A stretch of DNA of 64,000 nucleotides, taken from the NCBI GenBank assembly GCA_950022655.1, contig OX465580.1:5131122-5195121 (forward strand), written 5' to 3'. The notes under the pieces are model-generated. The model did not search any database. It worked only from the letters and a program-made list of their open reading frames with translations, and was not told the DNA's origin. Below are positions 36,101-40,244 of the stretch, in pieces (position 1 is the stretch's first letter; the number at the start of each line of letters is the position of its first letter). A program made the position numbers and the translations under genes. The DNA is from Alentia gelatinosa. Its lineage: Eukaryota > Annelida > Polychaeta > Phyllodocida > Polynoidae.

Positions 36101-37732
36101 AAGCCATAGACAGTGCAGCTTCTCTTAAAAAAAAATTATCCCACAATTTACTCATGTACTAAACTGATTGTTGGGTAGCTTAACGTCCAATTTTTTTCAA
36201 GTAAACTTCATATACTGAAGGCACTATATTTAAATTATTTTTCCACACGACCTATCAACATCTTGTAAAGTTCTATGTCGAAAGTGCAATAAGTCACTGT
36301 CATACTGAACTCTGTATCGTTGAACTTTTTATATTTTACGACATATATGATATCATCATCTCGTAAAGTTCTATGTAGGAAGGTAAACAACTCACTGGAC
36401 TCAGTAGACGTAAACTTCTTTGTTTGTTTGCATAGTTTTACGTCTCAGTAGGCTAGTTGAGACTGACTCATTAACTGACCTATCTGATTCTGGAAAGGTA
36501 TGTTGTGTAATTTCCTCTTTGGCTCTCTCTGTTACGATAACAGCATATTTTCTAACATTGTTATCATAATAGAGAGAATGAAAGAGGAAATTACACAACA
36601 TGATTCTGGAAAGGTATACTAACTCAACTTTAGTCTCCTTGTAGCAGCAGGACCTAAGAAGACTTAAACTGTTTATAACTTTATGAGATTATGATATGTT
36701 GTAAAACTATAAACAACTTTTGTAGACTTGAACTGTTCATAATTTTACAACATATCATAATCTTGTAAAGTTCTATATAAGAAGGTCACGAACTTACTGT
36801 TATACTGAACTCCCTATCGTTAAACTCTATATTTTACGACATATCGTCATCTTGTAAAGTTCTATATGAGAAGGTCAGTGACTTACTGTTATACTGAACT
36901 CCCTATCGTTAAACTCTATATTTTACGACATATCGTCATATTGTAGAGTTCTATATGAGAAGGTCAGTGACTTACTGTTATACTGAACTCCCTATCGTTA
37001 AACTCTATATTTTACGACATATCGTCATATTGTAGAGTTCTATATGAGAAGGTCAGTGACTTACTGTTATACTGAACTCCCTATCGTTGACTCCTTATAT
37101 TTTACGACATATCGTCATCTTGTAAAGTTCTATATGAGAAGGCACAATAACTTACTGTTATACTGAACTCCCTATCGTTAAACTCTATATTTTACGACAT
37201 ATCGTCATATTGTAGAGTTCTATATGAGAAGGTCAGTGACTTACTGTTATACTGAACTCCCTATCGTTAAACTCTATATTTTACGACATATCGTCATATT
37301 GTAGAGTTCTATATGAGAAGGTCAGTGACTTACTGTTATACTGAACTCCCTATCGTTGACTCCTTATATTTTACGACATATCGTCATCTTGTAAAGTTCT
37401 ATATGAGAAGGCACAATAACTTACTGTTATACTGAACTCCCTATCGTTAAACTCTATATTTTACGACATATCGTCATATTGTAAAGTTCTATATGAAAAG
37501 GTCAATAACTTACTGTTATACTGAACTCCCTATCGTTAAACTCTATATTTTACGACATATTGTCATATTGTAAAGTTTTATATGAGAAGGTCAATGACTT
37601 ACTGTTATACTGAACTCCCTTGGCAAACTTGCGCTGCAGGTTGGCACCCATCGTCTGCATGCCGGGCGGGGTGGCCCCCTTCTTCTCCTCCGTCTTGGCA
37701 TCGCTACTGCCCAGTAACTTCCTGAAGAACAT
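1..37732 (-). CDS. RABL6: RABL6 (Rab-like GTPase 6), spliced, 11 coding exons, 3' end off window
   Basis: Spliced minus-strand gene for a Rab-like protein 6 orthologue, an atypical Ras-superfamily GTPase. Exon joins, all in consistent phase: 37603-37732, 34723-34829, 33884-34009, 27277-27368, 22828-22968, 13251-13356, 12048-12151, 6428-6627, 2993-3292, 1587-1734, and 123 to the window edge. About 525 residues are visible. The P-loop GDRNVGKT is at residues 50-57, a switch-II-like WDVVDKG at 99-105, and a variant G4 motif ANHRD at 174-178 in place of NKxD. After the GTPase fold comes a charged helical stretch, then an S/T/P/A-rich linker with SRWFGKK, then the conserved acidic blocks IEDFAPDE and [11 protein letters not shown] known from the family. 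In vertebrates RABL6 (PARF/RBEL1) is linked to cell-cycle control; that role is family knowledge. The lysine- and acid-rich C-terminus expected for the family lies left of the window. Three introns begin with donor-derived minisatellites. Confidence 0.95.
438..1521 (-). mobile_element. SINE-like element with 93-bp internal minisatellite, copy 1
   Basis: Minus-oriented copy. Its tail is GTTTGTTGGATTG; its body has about six 93-bp units (925-1465); its head is a damaged tRNA-like end (GTGGGACTCAAACCCACAA) at about 1475. A TTAA-type inverted-repeat element (467-773) is inserted in the tail. The 93-bp period keeps reading frames open, so long ORFs here are artefacts. Confidence 0.75.
467..773. 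mobile_element. TTAA-flanked MITE (piggyBac-like ends)
   Basis: A 307-bp element beginning CCCTTT and ending AAAGGG, with TTAA at 463-466 and at 774-777. The uninterrupted sequence is visible in a related SINE copy at 5.67 kb (GGATTGATTTAACATCCAGT), showing a single TTAA before insertion. Subterminal GCAGCA repeats are shared with the element at 14.2 kb. Confidence 0.75.
1587..1734 (-). CDS. RABL6: RABL6 coding exon 10
   Basis: Residues 436-484 plus two bases. It encodes [20 protein letters not shown] and then SFLEDT. Family members carry VEDFVPDD and RSFLEDT here. Acceptor ATTTCAG|CTCTAT; donor AGTGACAG|GTGAGA, phase 2. Confidence 0.9.
2114..2455 (-). mobile_element. 93-bp-family SINE, copy 2 (single unit, extended head)
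   Basis: One unit of the 93-bp body, the tRNA-like head (AACCCACAAAG to GAGCTAACTCCC), then about 95 bp more (GAGGCGACCAAGAGGGTGAA) that is shared with the 24 kb copy but absent from the 5.6 kb copy. Confidence 0.65.
2560..2975. repeat. two copies of a dispersed GGGTTGTGGTTTACT repeat
   Basis: Two adjacent copies (about 2560-2765 and 2775-2975) of a roughly 200-bp repeat with ATGGGTTGTGGTTTACT and TTCTCAATGG motifs. Related pieces occur at 4790-4935, 47325-47385 and 49765-49830. No coding content. Confidence 0.6.
2993..3292 (-). CDS. RABL6: RABL6 coding exon 9 (S/T/P/A-rich linker)
   Basis: Residues 336-435. It is low-complexity Ser/Thr/Pro/Ala sequence followed by [20 protein letters not shown]. 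Vertebrate RABL6 has a similar ISRLFG motif after a proline-rich linker. Acceptor TATTCACAG|CGCCCC; donor TCTGGAG|GTGAGA, phase 1. GC content is clearly higher than in the flanking introns. Confidence 0.87.
4517..4668. repeat. hairpin element with GTTGAC...GTAGTAATA core, copy 1
   Basis: Long inverted repeat: TTTTGTGGACAGGCAGC with its complement at the right end, then AAACCAC, enclosing a core GTTGACACGTAGTAATACAC that pairs with GTGTATTACGAGGTCAAC. See the related hairpins at 22.2, 23.5 and 40.0 kb. Confidence 0.75.
5215..5495. repeat. multi-hairpin element, copy 1 of 3
   Basis: Starts CTATACACCCATGCCGTAT, contains a short hairpin (GTTCCATATTGTAAAATATG) and ends in a long imperfect hairpin around CTCGGCTTAAATGCCTCA with CAGCATGGTCAGGAC at its end. 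Homologous to 21125-21465 and, reversed, to 51943-52280. Confidence 0.7.
5647..5961 (-). mobile_element. 93-bp-family SINE, copy 3, with 12-bp TSD
   Basis: A 315-bp copy flanked by ACTTAATAAGAT at 5635-5646 and 5962-5973, which fixes both ends of the element. Read on the minus strand it begins with a tRNA-like head (TTAGCTCAGTGGTTAGAG as box A, GGGTTTGAGTCCC as box B), has one short unit of the 93-bp body, and ends in repeated CAAA. It is inserted in a unit of the RABL6 exon 8 donor array. Confidence 0.88.
6428..6627 (-). CDS. RABL6: RABL6 coding exon 8
   Basis: Residues 269-335 plus one base. It begins [18 protein letters not shown], a charged helical segment, then runs into an Ala/Ser/Thr/Pro-rich linker ending TPAPIRE. 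Acceptor CGTTACAG|GTTCCTG; donor CGCGAGG|GTGAGG. The last 16 exon bases plus the donor recur in the 134-bp units on the intron side. Confidence 0.88.
6770..7062. repeat. bipartite foldback element with GCGAAGCC loop
   Basis: Left hairpin: stem around AAGTTTAGGGTCAGAGCTC, loop AAGGCGAAGCC. Right module: TGTCTCACCC ... CCCAATGTTAATTCTATGG ... GGGGTGAGATAAA. Same family as about twelve other sites in the window. Confidence 0.75.
7069..8192. mobile_element. Tc1/mariner-type (pogo/Tigger-like) non-autonomous element
   Basis: Left end CAGTAGACTCTCGCTATTG with GCGACCACC; right end, reversed, GAGTAGACTTACTAAAACG with ACCACC. TA lies on both sides. No transposase ORF. It is interrupted by another element at 7672-8180. 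Confidence 0.6.
7672..8180. mobile_element. CAGGGTTCGTACA inverted-repeat element nested in 7069-8192
   Basis: A 509-bp element with CAGGGTTCGTACA and its exact reverse complement at the ends, flanked by GTAAGT at 7666-7671 and 8181-8186. The subterminal regions are rich in TTCCAGGCTTTTCCAGG repeats. No ORF. Confidence 0.75.
8193..9645. other. RABL6 intron 7, repeat-derived sequence without genes
   Basis: Holds half-copies of the GTAGTAATAT hairpin family (8400-8525 and 9250-9345, the latter with GGATATTACTACGCGTCAAC) and a SINE tail fragment at about 9155-9215 (GGGTAGTTTAACGTCCAAT). No exon-like sequence recognised. Confidence 0.5.
9646..10231. repeat. two partial GGGGCCATCCATAAAGTA MITE copies
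   Basis: A left half (9646-9735) and a second copy whose degraded left end is near 9826 and whose right end (ATACTTTATGGATGGC) is at about 10205-10227, with unrelated sequence and a poly-G run inside. Intact relatives are at 12213-12377 and 51320-51483. Confidence 0.6.
10670..11035. repeat. bipartite foldback element (CAGCCGAGTGAAT loop)
   Basis: Loop sequence ACAGCCGAGTGAATATCGCG near 10800, a partly decayed stem (AAAGCGAACTCG and CAACTCGCTTT), then the TTATCTCACCC ... CCAATGTTAAG ... GGGGTGAGATAAAG module. Confidence 0.65.
12048..12151 (-). CDS. RABL6: RABL6 coding exon 7
   Basis: Residues 235-268 plus two bases. It encodes [20 protein letters not shown] and ends EESEEQNYD; family members read RETLLRQLETN at this place. 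Acceptor CTTTACAG|CGAGAA; donor GACCT|GTAAGT, phase 2. Confidence 0.95.
12155..12545. repeat. short tandem repeat beside RABL6 exon 7 acceptor, carrying a MITE
   Basis: Three or four imperfect units with TAGACAATACAAAAAA, ATACATCAAATTGTA and ATTACGCCACACAGGCCA. The first unit directly adjoins the exon 7 acceptor, but the AG itself is not repeated. Confidence 0.65.
12213..12377. mobile_element. GGGGCCATCCATAAAGTA MITE, intact
   Basis: A 165-bp element with terminal inverted repeats of about 20 bp (GGGGCCATCCATAAAGTA at the left, its complement at the right) and G/C-rich tracts inside. No ORF. Inserted in the tandem repeat next to exon 7. Confidence 0.8.
12555..13235. repeat. bipartite foldback element split by a LINE fragment
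   Basis: Left hairpin stem TTTTGGTCAAAGTCGTTCTC with its complement near 12665, loop GAGGCAACAGCCGAGTGAAT; right module CCAATGTTAATCTTACGG and CCAGGAGTGAGTTAA. The interruption is 12757-13178. Confidence 0.7.
12757..13178 (+). mobile_element. 5'-truncated LINE, C-terminal ORF2 remnant, 9-bp TSD
   Basis: ATGGAGAAC occurs at 12748-12756 and 13179-13187. Between them is the end of a LINE ORF ([20 protein letters not shown] and then HFKSMV, stop), a short 3' UTR and an A-rich tail. The block resembles the C-terminus of the intact LINE at 53-56 kb, but from another family. Confidence 0.75.
13251..13356 (-). CDS. RABL6: RABL6 coding exon 6
   Basis: Residues 199-234. It encodes [20 protein letters not shown] and ends NLPFLQLQ, nearly identical to the vertebrate block. 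Acceptor TTTATCAG|GGGCGA; donor CTACAG|GTCAGT, phase 0. Confidence 0.95.
14158..14724. mobile_element. TTAA-targeted MITE carrying a 34-bp palindromic array
   Basis: Begins CCCTTTCAC and ends AAAGGG with TTAA at the left and TTAG (one change) at the right, inside a CCCCGCTTAAGGGG context that is present uninterrupted nearby (14780). Its left half is about eight units of GATGCCTTAAGGCATTACC plus GCTGTACGGCAGGAA (34 bp). Subterminal motifs match the 467-773 element. Confidence 0.7.
15617..15859 (+). mobile_element. tRNA-derived SINE, copy 1
   Basis: Head AGCTCAGTGGCTAAGTGGTA (box A) and GGGTTCAAACCCCGG (box B), then a conserved body (CATACCAAAGACT, TGGTACCCACTGCCCATTC), then a tail AAAATTGCTTACAAAAAAAA. 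Homologous over its full length to 31281-31526. Confidence 0.85.
16990..17480. repeat. interstitial telomere-like repeats between inverted repeats
   Basis: Degenerate TTAGGG repeats at about 17184-17288 on the plus strand (GGGTTAGGGTTAGGGTTGGG). They sit between GGAGAACT(C/T)(A/G)ACCCG motifs on the left (16997, 17067) and their complements on the right (17433-17466). Confidence 0.65.
18115..18440. repeat. bipartite foldback element with GAGGCGAAGCCGAGA loop
   Basis: A roughly 60-bp stem (GCAAGATCGCGTATTACTGC and its complement) around loop ACGAGGCGAAGCCGAGA, then the module TTTATCCTACGCC ... CCCAATGTTAAGCCTATGG ... AGGGGTAGGATAATG. The stem is unrelated to those of other copies. Confidence 0.8.
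18600..20330. other. RABL6 intron 5, no gene recognised
   Basis: Mostly unique-looking AT-rich sequence. A segment at 19145-19190 (CCAACCTCTTAGTCGG, GACAGAGGTGGCG) is repeated in inverse orientation at 43695-43745. No exon or intact element seen. Confidence 0.4.
20330..20910. repeat. two tandem foldback elements (GCGGCTTCGCCTT loops)
   Basis: Two head-to-tail copies. Each has the module TTATCTCACCCC ... TTAACATTGGGAACT ... GGTGAGATAAATTCAG and then a long hairpin with stem TTTAGGGTCAGAG and loop GCGGCTTCGCCTT (near 20540 and 20830). Stems match the copy at 6.8 kb; the loop is the reverse complement of that in most other copies. Confidence 0.75.
21125..21465. repeat. multi-hairpin element, copy 2 of 3
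   Basis: Starts TATATACCCATGCCGTATA, has an internal hairpin around ACGGACAGCCGGTCCGT and a roughly 140-bp imperfect hairpin (AACGTCCAACCATGC to GCATGGTCAGGACGTT). Same layout as 5.2 and, inverted, 52.0 kb. Confidence 0.75.
21500..21770. repeat. bipartite foldback element
   Basis: Loop GAGGCACAGTCGAGTGAAAT near 21558, stem partly decayed (GCCATGAGTTTTGGTTG), then TTTTATCTCACC ... CCCAATGTTAAGTCTATGG ... GGGGTGAGATAAAG. Stem related to the copy at 31.6 kb. Confidence 0.7.
22160..22293. repeat. hairpin element with AGTTGAC...GTAATATCC core, copy 2
   Basis: Arms TTACCATGATTTTTATCTG and GGTCGTATTCTC pair with the right side; core AGTTGACATGCAGTAATATC pairs with GATATTGCATATCATCAACT. A damaged relative with the same outer arm lies at 8405. 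Confidence 0.75.
22545..22815. repeat. bipartite foldback element beside RABL6 exon 5
   Basis: Stem TTTGTCCGTACTCCATCGAG and complement around loop GAAGCGAAGCTGAGTGAAT, then TTTTATCTCACCCC and a degraded module (CCTAATGTTAAACCTATGG). It ends within about 15 bp of the exon 5 donor. Confidence 0.7.
22828..22968 (-). CDS. RABL6: RABL6 coding exon 5 (G4 motif)
   Basis: Residues 152-198 plus two bases. It encodes [20 protein letters not shown], then ANHRDMG, then the segment ending RYFIEDLN. The variant G4 box (ANxxD) is typical of RABL6. Acceptor TCACACAG|GACATT; donor AACCG|GTGAGT, phase 2. Confidence 0.95.
23453..23579. repeat. hairpin element with AGTTGAC...GTAATATCC core, copy 3
   Basis: Arms GACTGGTTTTGTATGCGAG and GTAATCTCC pair across a core AGTTGACGGCGTAATATCC / GGATATTACTACGCGTCAAC. 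The outermost GACTGGTT is shared with the copies at 40.0 and 48.5 kb; the inner arms are not. Confidence 0.8.
23859..24545 (-). mobile_element. 93-bp-family SINE, copy 4, inside the exon 4 donor array
   Basis: Tail of repeated TTTG (23859), four 93-bp units (about 24000-24360), tRNA-like head near 24370-24445, and the extra roughly 95-bp segment with GAGGCAAGGCGACCAAGAGG. It separates an isolated 52-bp unit from the main array. Confidence 0.75.
24551..27276 (-). repeat. 52-bp minisatellite copied from the RABL6 exon 4 donor, about 52 units
   Basis: About 2.7 kb of tandem 52-bp units runs into exon 4. On the minus strand each unit reads GACATCGCTAAACAGTG or a close variant, then GTGAGTAGAACTG; the real junction is GACATCACGAAACAGTG then the same donor. 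Several units keep the exon version of the variable bases. Most units retain a donor, either GTGAGT or the more consensus-like GTAAGT; about eight have lost the GT. Blocks of units have been duplicated as a group. An isolated unit also lies at 23838-23861, left of a SINE insertion. Confidence 0.95.
27277..27368 (-). CDS. RABL6: RABL6 coding exon 4 (92 bp)
   Basis: Residues 122-151 plus two bases of Trp152. It encodes [15 protein letters not shown] and MMDITKQ, matching the family block before TFNYILRELP. Acceptor CACACAG|TTGACG; donor CAGTG|GTGAGTAG. The donor and the last roughly 17 exon bases are the seed of the 52-bp minisatellite directly downstream. Confidence 0.93.
27369..29489. other. 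RABL6 intron 3, AT-rich, no gene recognised
   Basis: Low-complexity AT-rich sequence. A segment at 28035-28140 (GGATAGATGTGAAAG, GTCAGAGCGTACGAAATGTT) is related to 8575-8690. No exon-like sequence seen. Confidence 0.4.
29490..30724. repeat. 39-bp minisatellite bounded by 20-bp inverted repeats
   Basis: About 28 units of 39 bp (ATCAGTGATCACAAAGTAAA, CTCGTAACTCTGACACAC) between perfect inverted repeats TTTGTAAATGGCGATGATAA at 29490-29509 and 30705-30724. Because 39 is divisible by three, both strands show long ORFs; these have no start context or non-repeat content and are not called as genes. Confidence 0.88.
31281..31526 (+). mobile_element. tRNA-derived SINE, copy 2
   Basis: Box A region AGCTCGGTGGCTAAGTGGTA, box B GGGTTCAAGCCCCGG, same body as copy 1 and tail AGAAATTGCTT plus 12 A. 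About 90 percent similar to 15617-15859 by eye. Confidence 0.85.
31550..31815. repeat. bipartite foldback element
   Basis: Stem GCCATGAATTTTGGTTGCG, loop ACGAAGCAAAGCTGAGTC, then TTTTATCTCACCCC ... CCTAATATTAAGTCTAAAG. The stem matches the copy at 21.5 kb. Confidence 0.7.
32223..32728 (+). repeat. possible solo LTR or LTR plus PBS remnant
   Basis: A stretch with a TATA-like TGTATATATAG at about 32346 ends at TGGCGACCGC (32723), which resembles a gypsy-type primer-binding site. No direct-repeat partner or TSD is seen. Confidence 0.25.
32825..33535. repeat. 25-bp minisatellite in RABL6 intron 3
   Basis: About 28 units of AGTGAAGGTCACTGTATGCT plus GATAT. Units differ at a few positions. It lies about 350 bp from the exon 3 donor but shares no sequence with it. 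Confidence 0.9.
33884..34009 (-). CDS. RABL6: RABL6 coding exon 3 (switch II region)
   Basis: Residues 80-121, 42 whole codons. It encodes [13 protein letters not shown] and [12 protein letters not shown] followed by a run of five lysines. Acceptor CCATCAG|GTGGCC; donor GACAGGGG|GTAAAAG is weaker than the others and was chosen because phase 0 joins cleanly to exon 4. Confidence 0.92.
34723..34829 (-). CDS. RABL6: RABL6 coding exon 2 (P-loop)
   Basis: Residues 44-79. Acceptor CATTTCAG|TGAAAC completes a split Met codon with exon 1. It encodes [13 protein letters not shown] and ends [10 protein letters not shown], the most conserved part of the family. The donor is ATTCAG|GTAAGT, phase 0. Confidence 0.95.
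35024..35781 (-). mobile_element. 93-bp-family SINE, copy 5 (about six units)
   Basis: Tail TTTGTTTGTTTGTTTGGG and AGTTTAACGTCCAATTTG, about six 93-bp units (35155-35705), and a well-kept tRNA-like head: on the minus strand GAGTTAGCTCACTGGTTAAG (box A) and GGGTTCGAGTCCCAC (box B). Located in RABL6 intron 1. Confidence 0.82.
36485..36617. mobile_element. 100-bp foldback with 17-bp direct flanking repeat
   Basis: TGATTCTGGAAAGGTAT occurs at 36485-36501 and 36601-36617. Between them is a hairpin with arms TGTTGTGTAATTTCCTCTTT and its complement. A short SINE-tail-like TTTGTTTGTTTGC precedes it. Confidence 0.7.
36745..37602 (-). repeat. 89-bp minisatellite copied from the RABL6 exon 1 donor
   Basis: About nine tandem 89-bp units abut exon 1. 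Each unit contains, on the minus strand, AGGGAGTTCAGTATAACA, identical to the last 18 bases of exon 1, followed by GTAAGT, the real donor. The remaining roughly 70 bp is intronic and AT-rich. The real junction is the rightmost copy; spacing from it to the next is exactly 89 bp (37601 versus 37512 in a shared motif). More diverged copies appear at about 36239-36400 and 36640-36745. Two longer-period variants show partial homogenisation. Confidence 0.93.
37603..37732 (-). CDS. RABL6: RABL6 coding exon 1
   Basis: Residues 1-43, beginning MFFRKLLGS and ending GVQYN. The start is the first ATG after the CRE-containing promoter and matches the short N-terminus of vertebrate RABL6. The donor is TATAACA|GTAAGT (phase 1). 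The last 18 exon bases are repeated in the array immediately downstream in the intron. Confidence 0.93.
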
Positions 37733-37960
37733 ACTTCCAGTTTTTTTGTGGAGCGACTCCCCACTTCCTTAACTAGAACGAGGCTGAGGGTTGATGCCTA
37801 CGTCACCCCCTCATAATGACGTCACTTAGTACAGTATTGTGACGTCACTCCCTTGAATTCACTTTGCAATCTGTGACGTCAGTGTCAGAGGCATACGTCA
37901 CATCATGGCTGCCGCTTCGTTTCCGGTGTAGTTATGGCTCGGCACTGTCATCCATGCCGT
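37733..37960 (-). promoter_or_regulatory. RABL6: RABL6 promoter with CRE/ATF cluster
   Basis: Directly upstream of the RABL6 start are three perfect TGACGTCA palindromes at 37817-37824, 37840-37847 and 37874-37881, flanked by TACGTCA half-sites at 37799-37805 and 37894-37900. An ETS-like TTCCGG lies at 37921-37926 and an ATGGCTGCC box (YY1-like) at 37905. No TATA box is evident. The motif density suggests CREB/ATF control of a broad promoter; this is inferred from motifs only. Confidence 0.7.
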
Positions 37961-38244
37961 TTGACTATTAGTGATTCGATGCCTGGGCAGGAAAAGGAGG
38001 GAAAACATGAAATTTAGACTCTAAATCTTAATAACTCCACCAAAAGAGTCTAGAAAAGGATATATCACGTTCAAATTCAAAGTGGCCAGATATGTATCTG
38101 CATGGGTAATTTTCTTTGAGCAAAATGTTACAAGATAATTAATATGAGAATCAGATTTAGATTTTTTTTTCAAGTTGCGGTCATTGTAAAGAGTTGGACT
38201 AAGACTTGTAAGCACATCACAACCAGATATTGAGGATAAATCGT

Positions 38245-38313
38245 CTTCTTTCCAGTGCAATATACCCTTGATCTTGGTCATTAAGATCAAGGGTATATTG
38301 CACTGGAAAGAAG
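38245..38313. repeat. perfect 31-bp inverted repeat, 7-nt loop
   Basis: CTTCTTTCCAGTGCAATATA and the next 11 bases (38245-38275) pair perfectly with 38283-38313 across GGTCATT. It would form a stable hairpin in DNA or RNA. No element ends are seen. Confidence 0.85.
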
Positions 38314-38631
38314 GTTAGTTGGGGTTAGTGAAAGAAAGCGGTCATATCATTCATTTGGAATTCACTGCCTCAGAGAGACTAAGAAAACATGGAAAACACA
38401 TAAGTTTTGGTCTAAAAATTGTTGTTGAGGGTGTGTGGGGAGGTTCAAACCAGTTCCATTGTCGTGAATTAGGCAAAAGGAAAAATTATGTTATAAACTG
38501 GAAATGAAAAAAGGATTTCCTTTATAAAGTGTTAAACAGTTTTAAAAATAAACAGACAATGAACATTGAAGGGTTCGTTCATGCTCTATTGTCACATCTG
38601 AGGCAAGCGACACAGGAGAGTCCCATATAGA

Positions 38632-39021
38632 TTTATTTGTTTGGGTAGTTTAACGTCCAATATGTTCTATTAGATTTGGTGGTGATCCAATCTATGAGAT
38701 AAATTTAGGTAGAAATCTCACCCCTACACATTTACCAAGGTAAGAGTTCATTTAGTTCCCACACCACATAGACATGGTATGAGAAGGATTGGCCTTTGAT
38801 ATAGCAGTAAATCTACCACTGCTGGGGATGAAGGAGAAAGGTGGCTGTAAACCACACCACATAGACATGGTATGAGAAGGACTGGCCTTTGATATAGCAG
38901 TAAATCTACCACTGCCGGCAGTGAAGGAGAAAGTTGGCTACAGTGGGACTCAAACCCACAAAGTCTTAAAACCTTTGGGTTACAAGTCCAGTGCCTTAAC
39001 CACTAAGCTAACTCCCAACCC
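38632..39021 (-). mobile_element. 93-bp-family SINE, copy 6 (two units)
   Basis: Tail TTTGTTTGGGTAGTTTAACG, two 93-bp units and a tRNA-like head (GGGACTCAAACCCACAAAG to AAGCTAACTCCC). Intergenic, left of the CRE pair. Confidence 0.78.
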
Positions 39022-39981
39022 AAAGATACTGGCATTATTATGCTAACCAATAGCTCTTATCATTAACTGATCAATATTTCTGATAACGGGTGGTAAAGCT
39101 ATACATTATTTATAATGGCTCATTAAATCAAAACTAATTTACTCGTTGATGATTGAGTTGCCTTCAGACTTTAACATTGTTTATCTTATTCCATCATCTA
39201 TCTTCTTTACTAAAATTACTCTATACACTAGCGACTTCGTTGATTTGTACTTAGCTACCACCTCTGTGCACCCTGCCTCTCGTCTAACGATTCCTAACTG
39301 CCGTGGTGCCATAGAGCTGTCTAGTTACAGCTCTATGCGTGGTGCCCTCTAGCAGGTGAACGGGGAACAATCGGAAATTCGCGGATATCATTTCGTATGA
39401 CACAGGTATTTTGCCGGCAACCAGCGTAGTGATCTCATTGCTTTCTCTCGAGACTGGCAGATAAAAAAAACTACATTACTAAACTTTGATTCCAGCATGG
39501 CCCGAAATAAATCATGATAGAAAAGGTATTTCAGCCAATAGATCTACAAAAAAGAAGAGCTGATTCTAGTTTTCCCTCCACGAGATTCTCACTCTCGTGG
39601 CACCTCAGTCTCCAAGCCTAAGTTTGGTTCACTATGTCTCTATGTGCGGGAGAGTCTCCAAGCGGATATCACAGAAATTTACACGTTTTAGATGTAGTAG
39701 GTAATAAATGTGGAAATTATAAATTGTTCTTATCATATCATATTTCCTGTCTCTTTTCTAAAAAAAAATGAAAAAGAAACACTTTGCCGAGTGTGCATCC
39801 AAGTGACAATAAATATCGCCACTTAAATTGTCGTCAAGCTTGTGGTTATATTTCACTGCATTTTTTTTTTTGTACAGAAAAGTTAATTGACAATATAGAT
39901 TCATCAATATGTTTGACGAACTTCCATCTAGATGTCTTTATGGCTAATATATTGAAGACGACATGTATGCATCCGCAATAT

Positions 39982-40115
39982 TGACTGGTTTCAGATACAA
40001 GCAGCCGTATGCTCCAAGGAGTTGACGTGTAGTGATATCAGAGTGTATGCGAGGATATTGTATAGAGTAAACTCCGAGGAGCATACGACTGCTTTTGTCT
40101 GAAACCAGTCTATAT
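39982..40115. repeat. hairpin element with AGTTGAC...GTAGTGATATC core, copy 4
   Basis: Arms GACTGGTTTCAGATACAAGC and CGTATGCTCC with complements on the right, core AGTTGACGTGTAGTGATATC. The outer arm is shared with a damaged copy at 48485 and an arm-decayed one at 50334. Confidence 0.78.
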
Positions 40116-40244
40116 TGTATTTATTATCTACCTTTTCTGGACAAGTGGCATGTCTATATCAGTTTGTTTTAGCTATGCACTATTTTTCCATATGTGCTCC
40201 AAGGAGCATACAACATATCCGTATGTGCAGGATATGTCCATACA

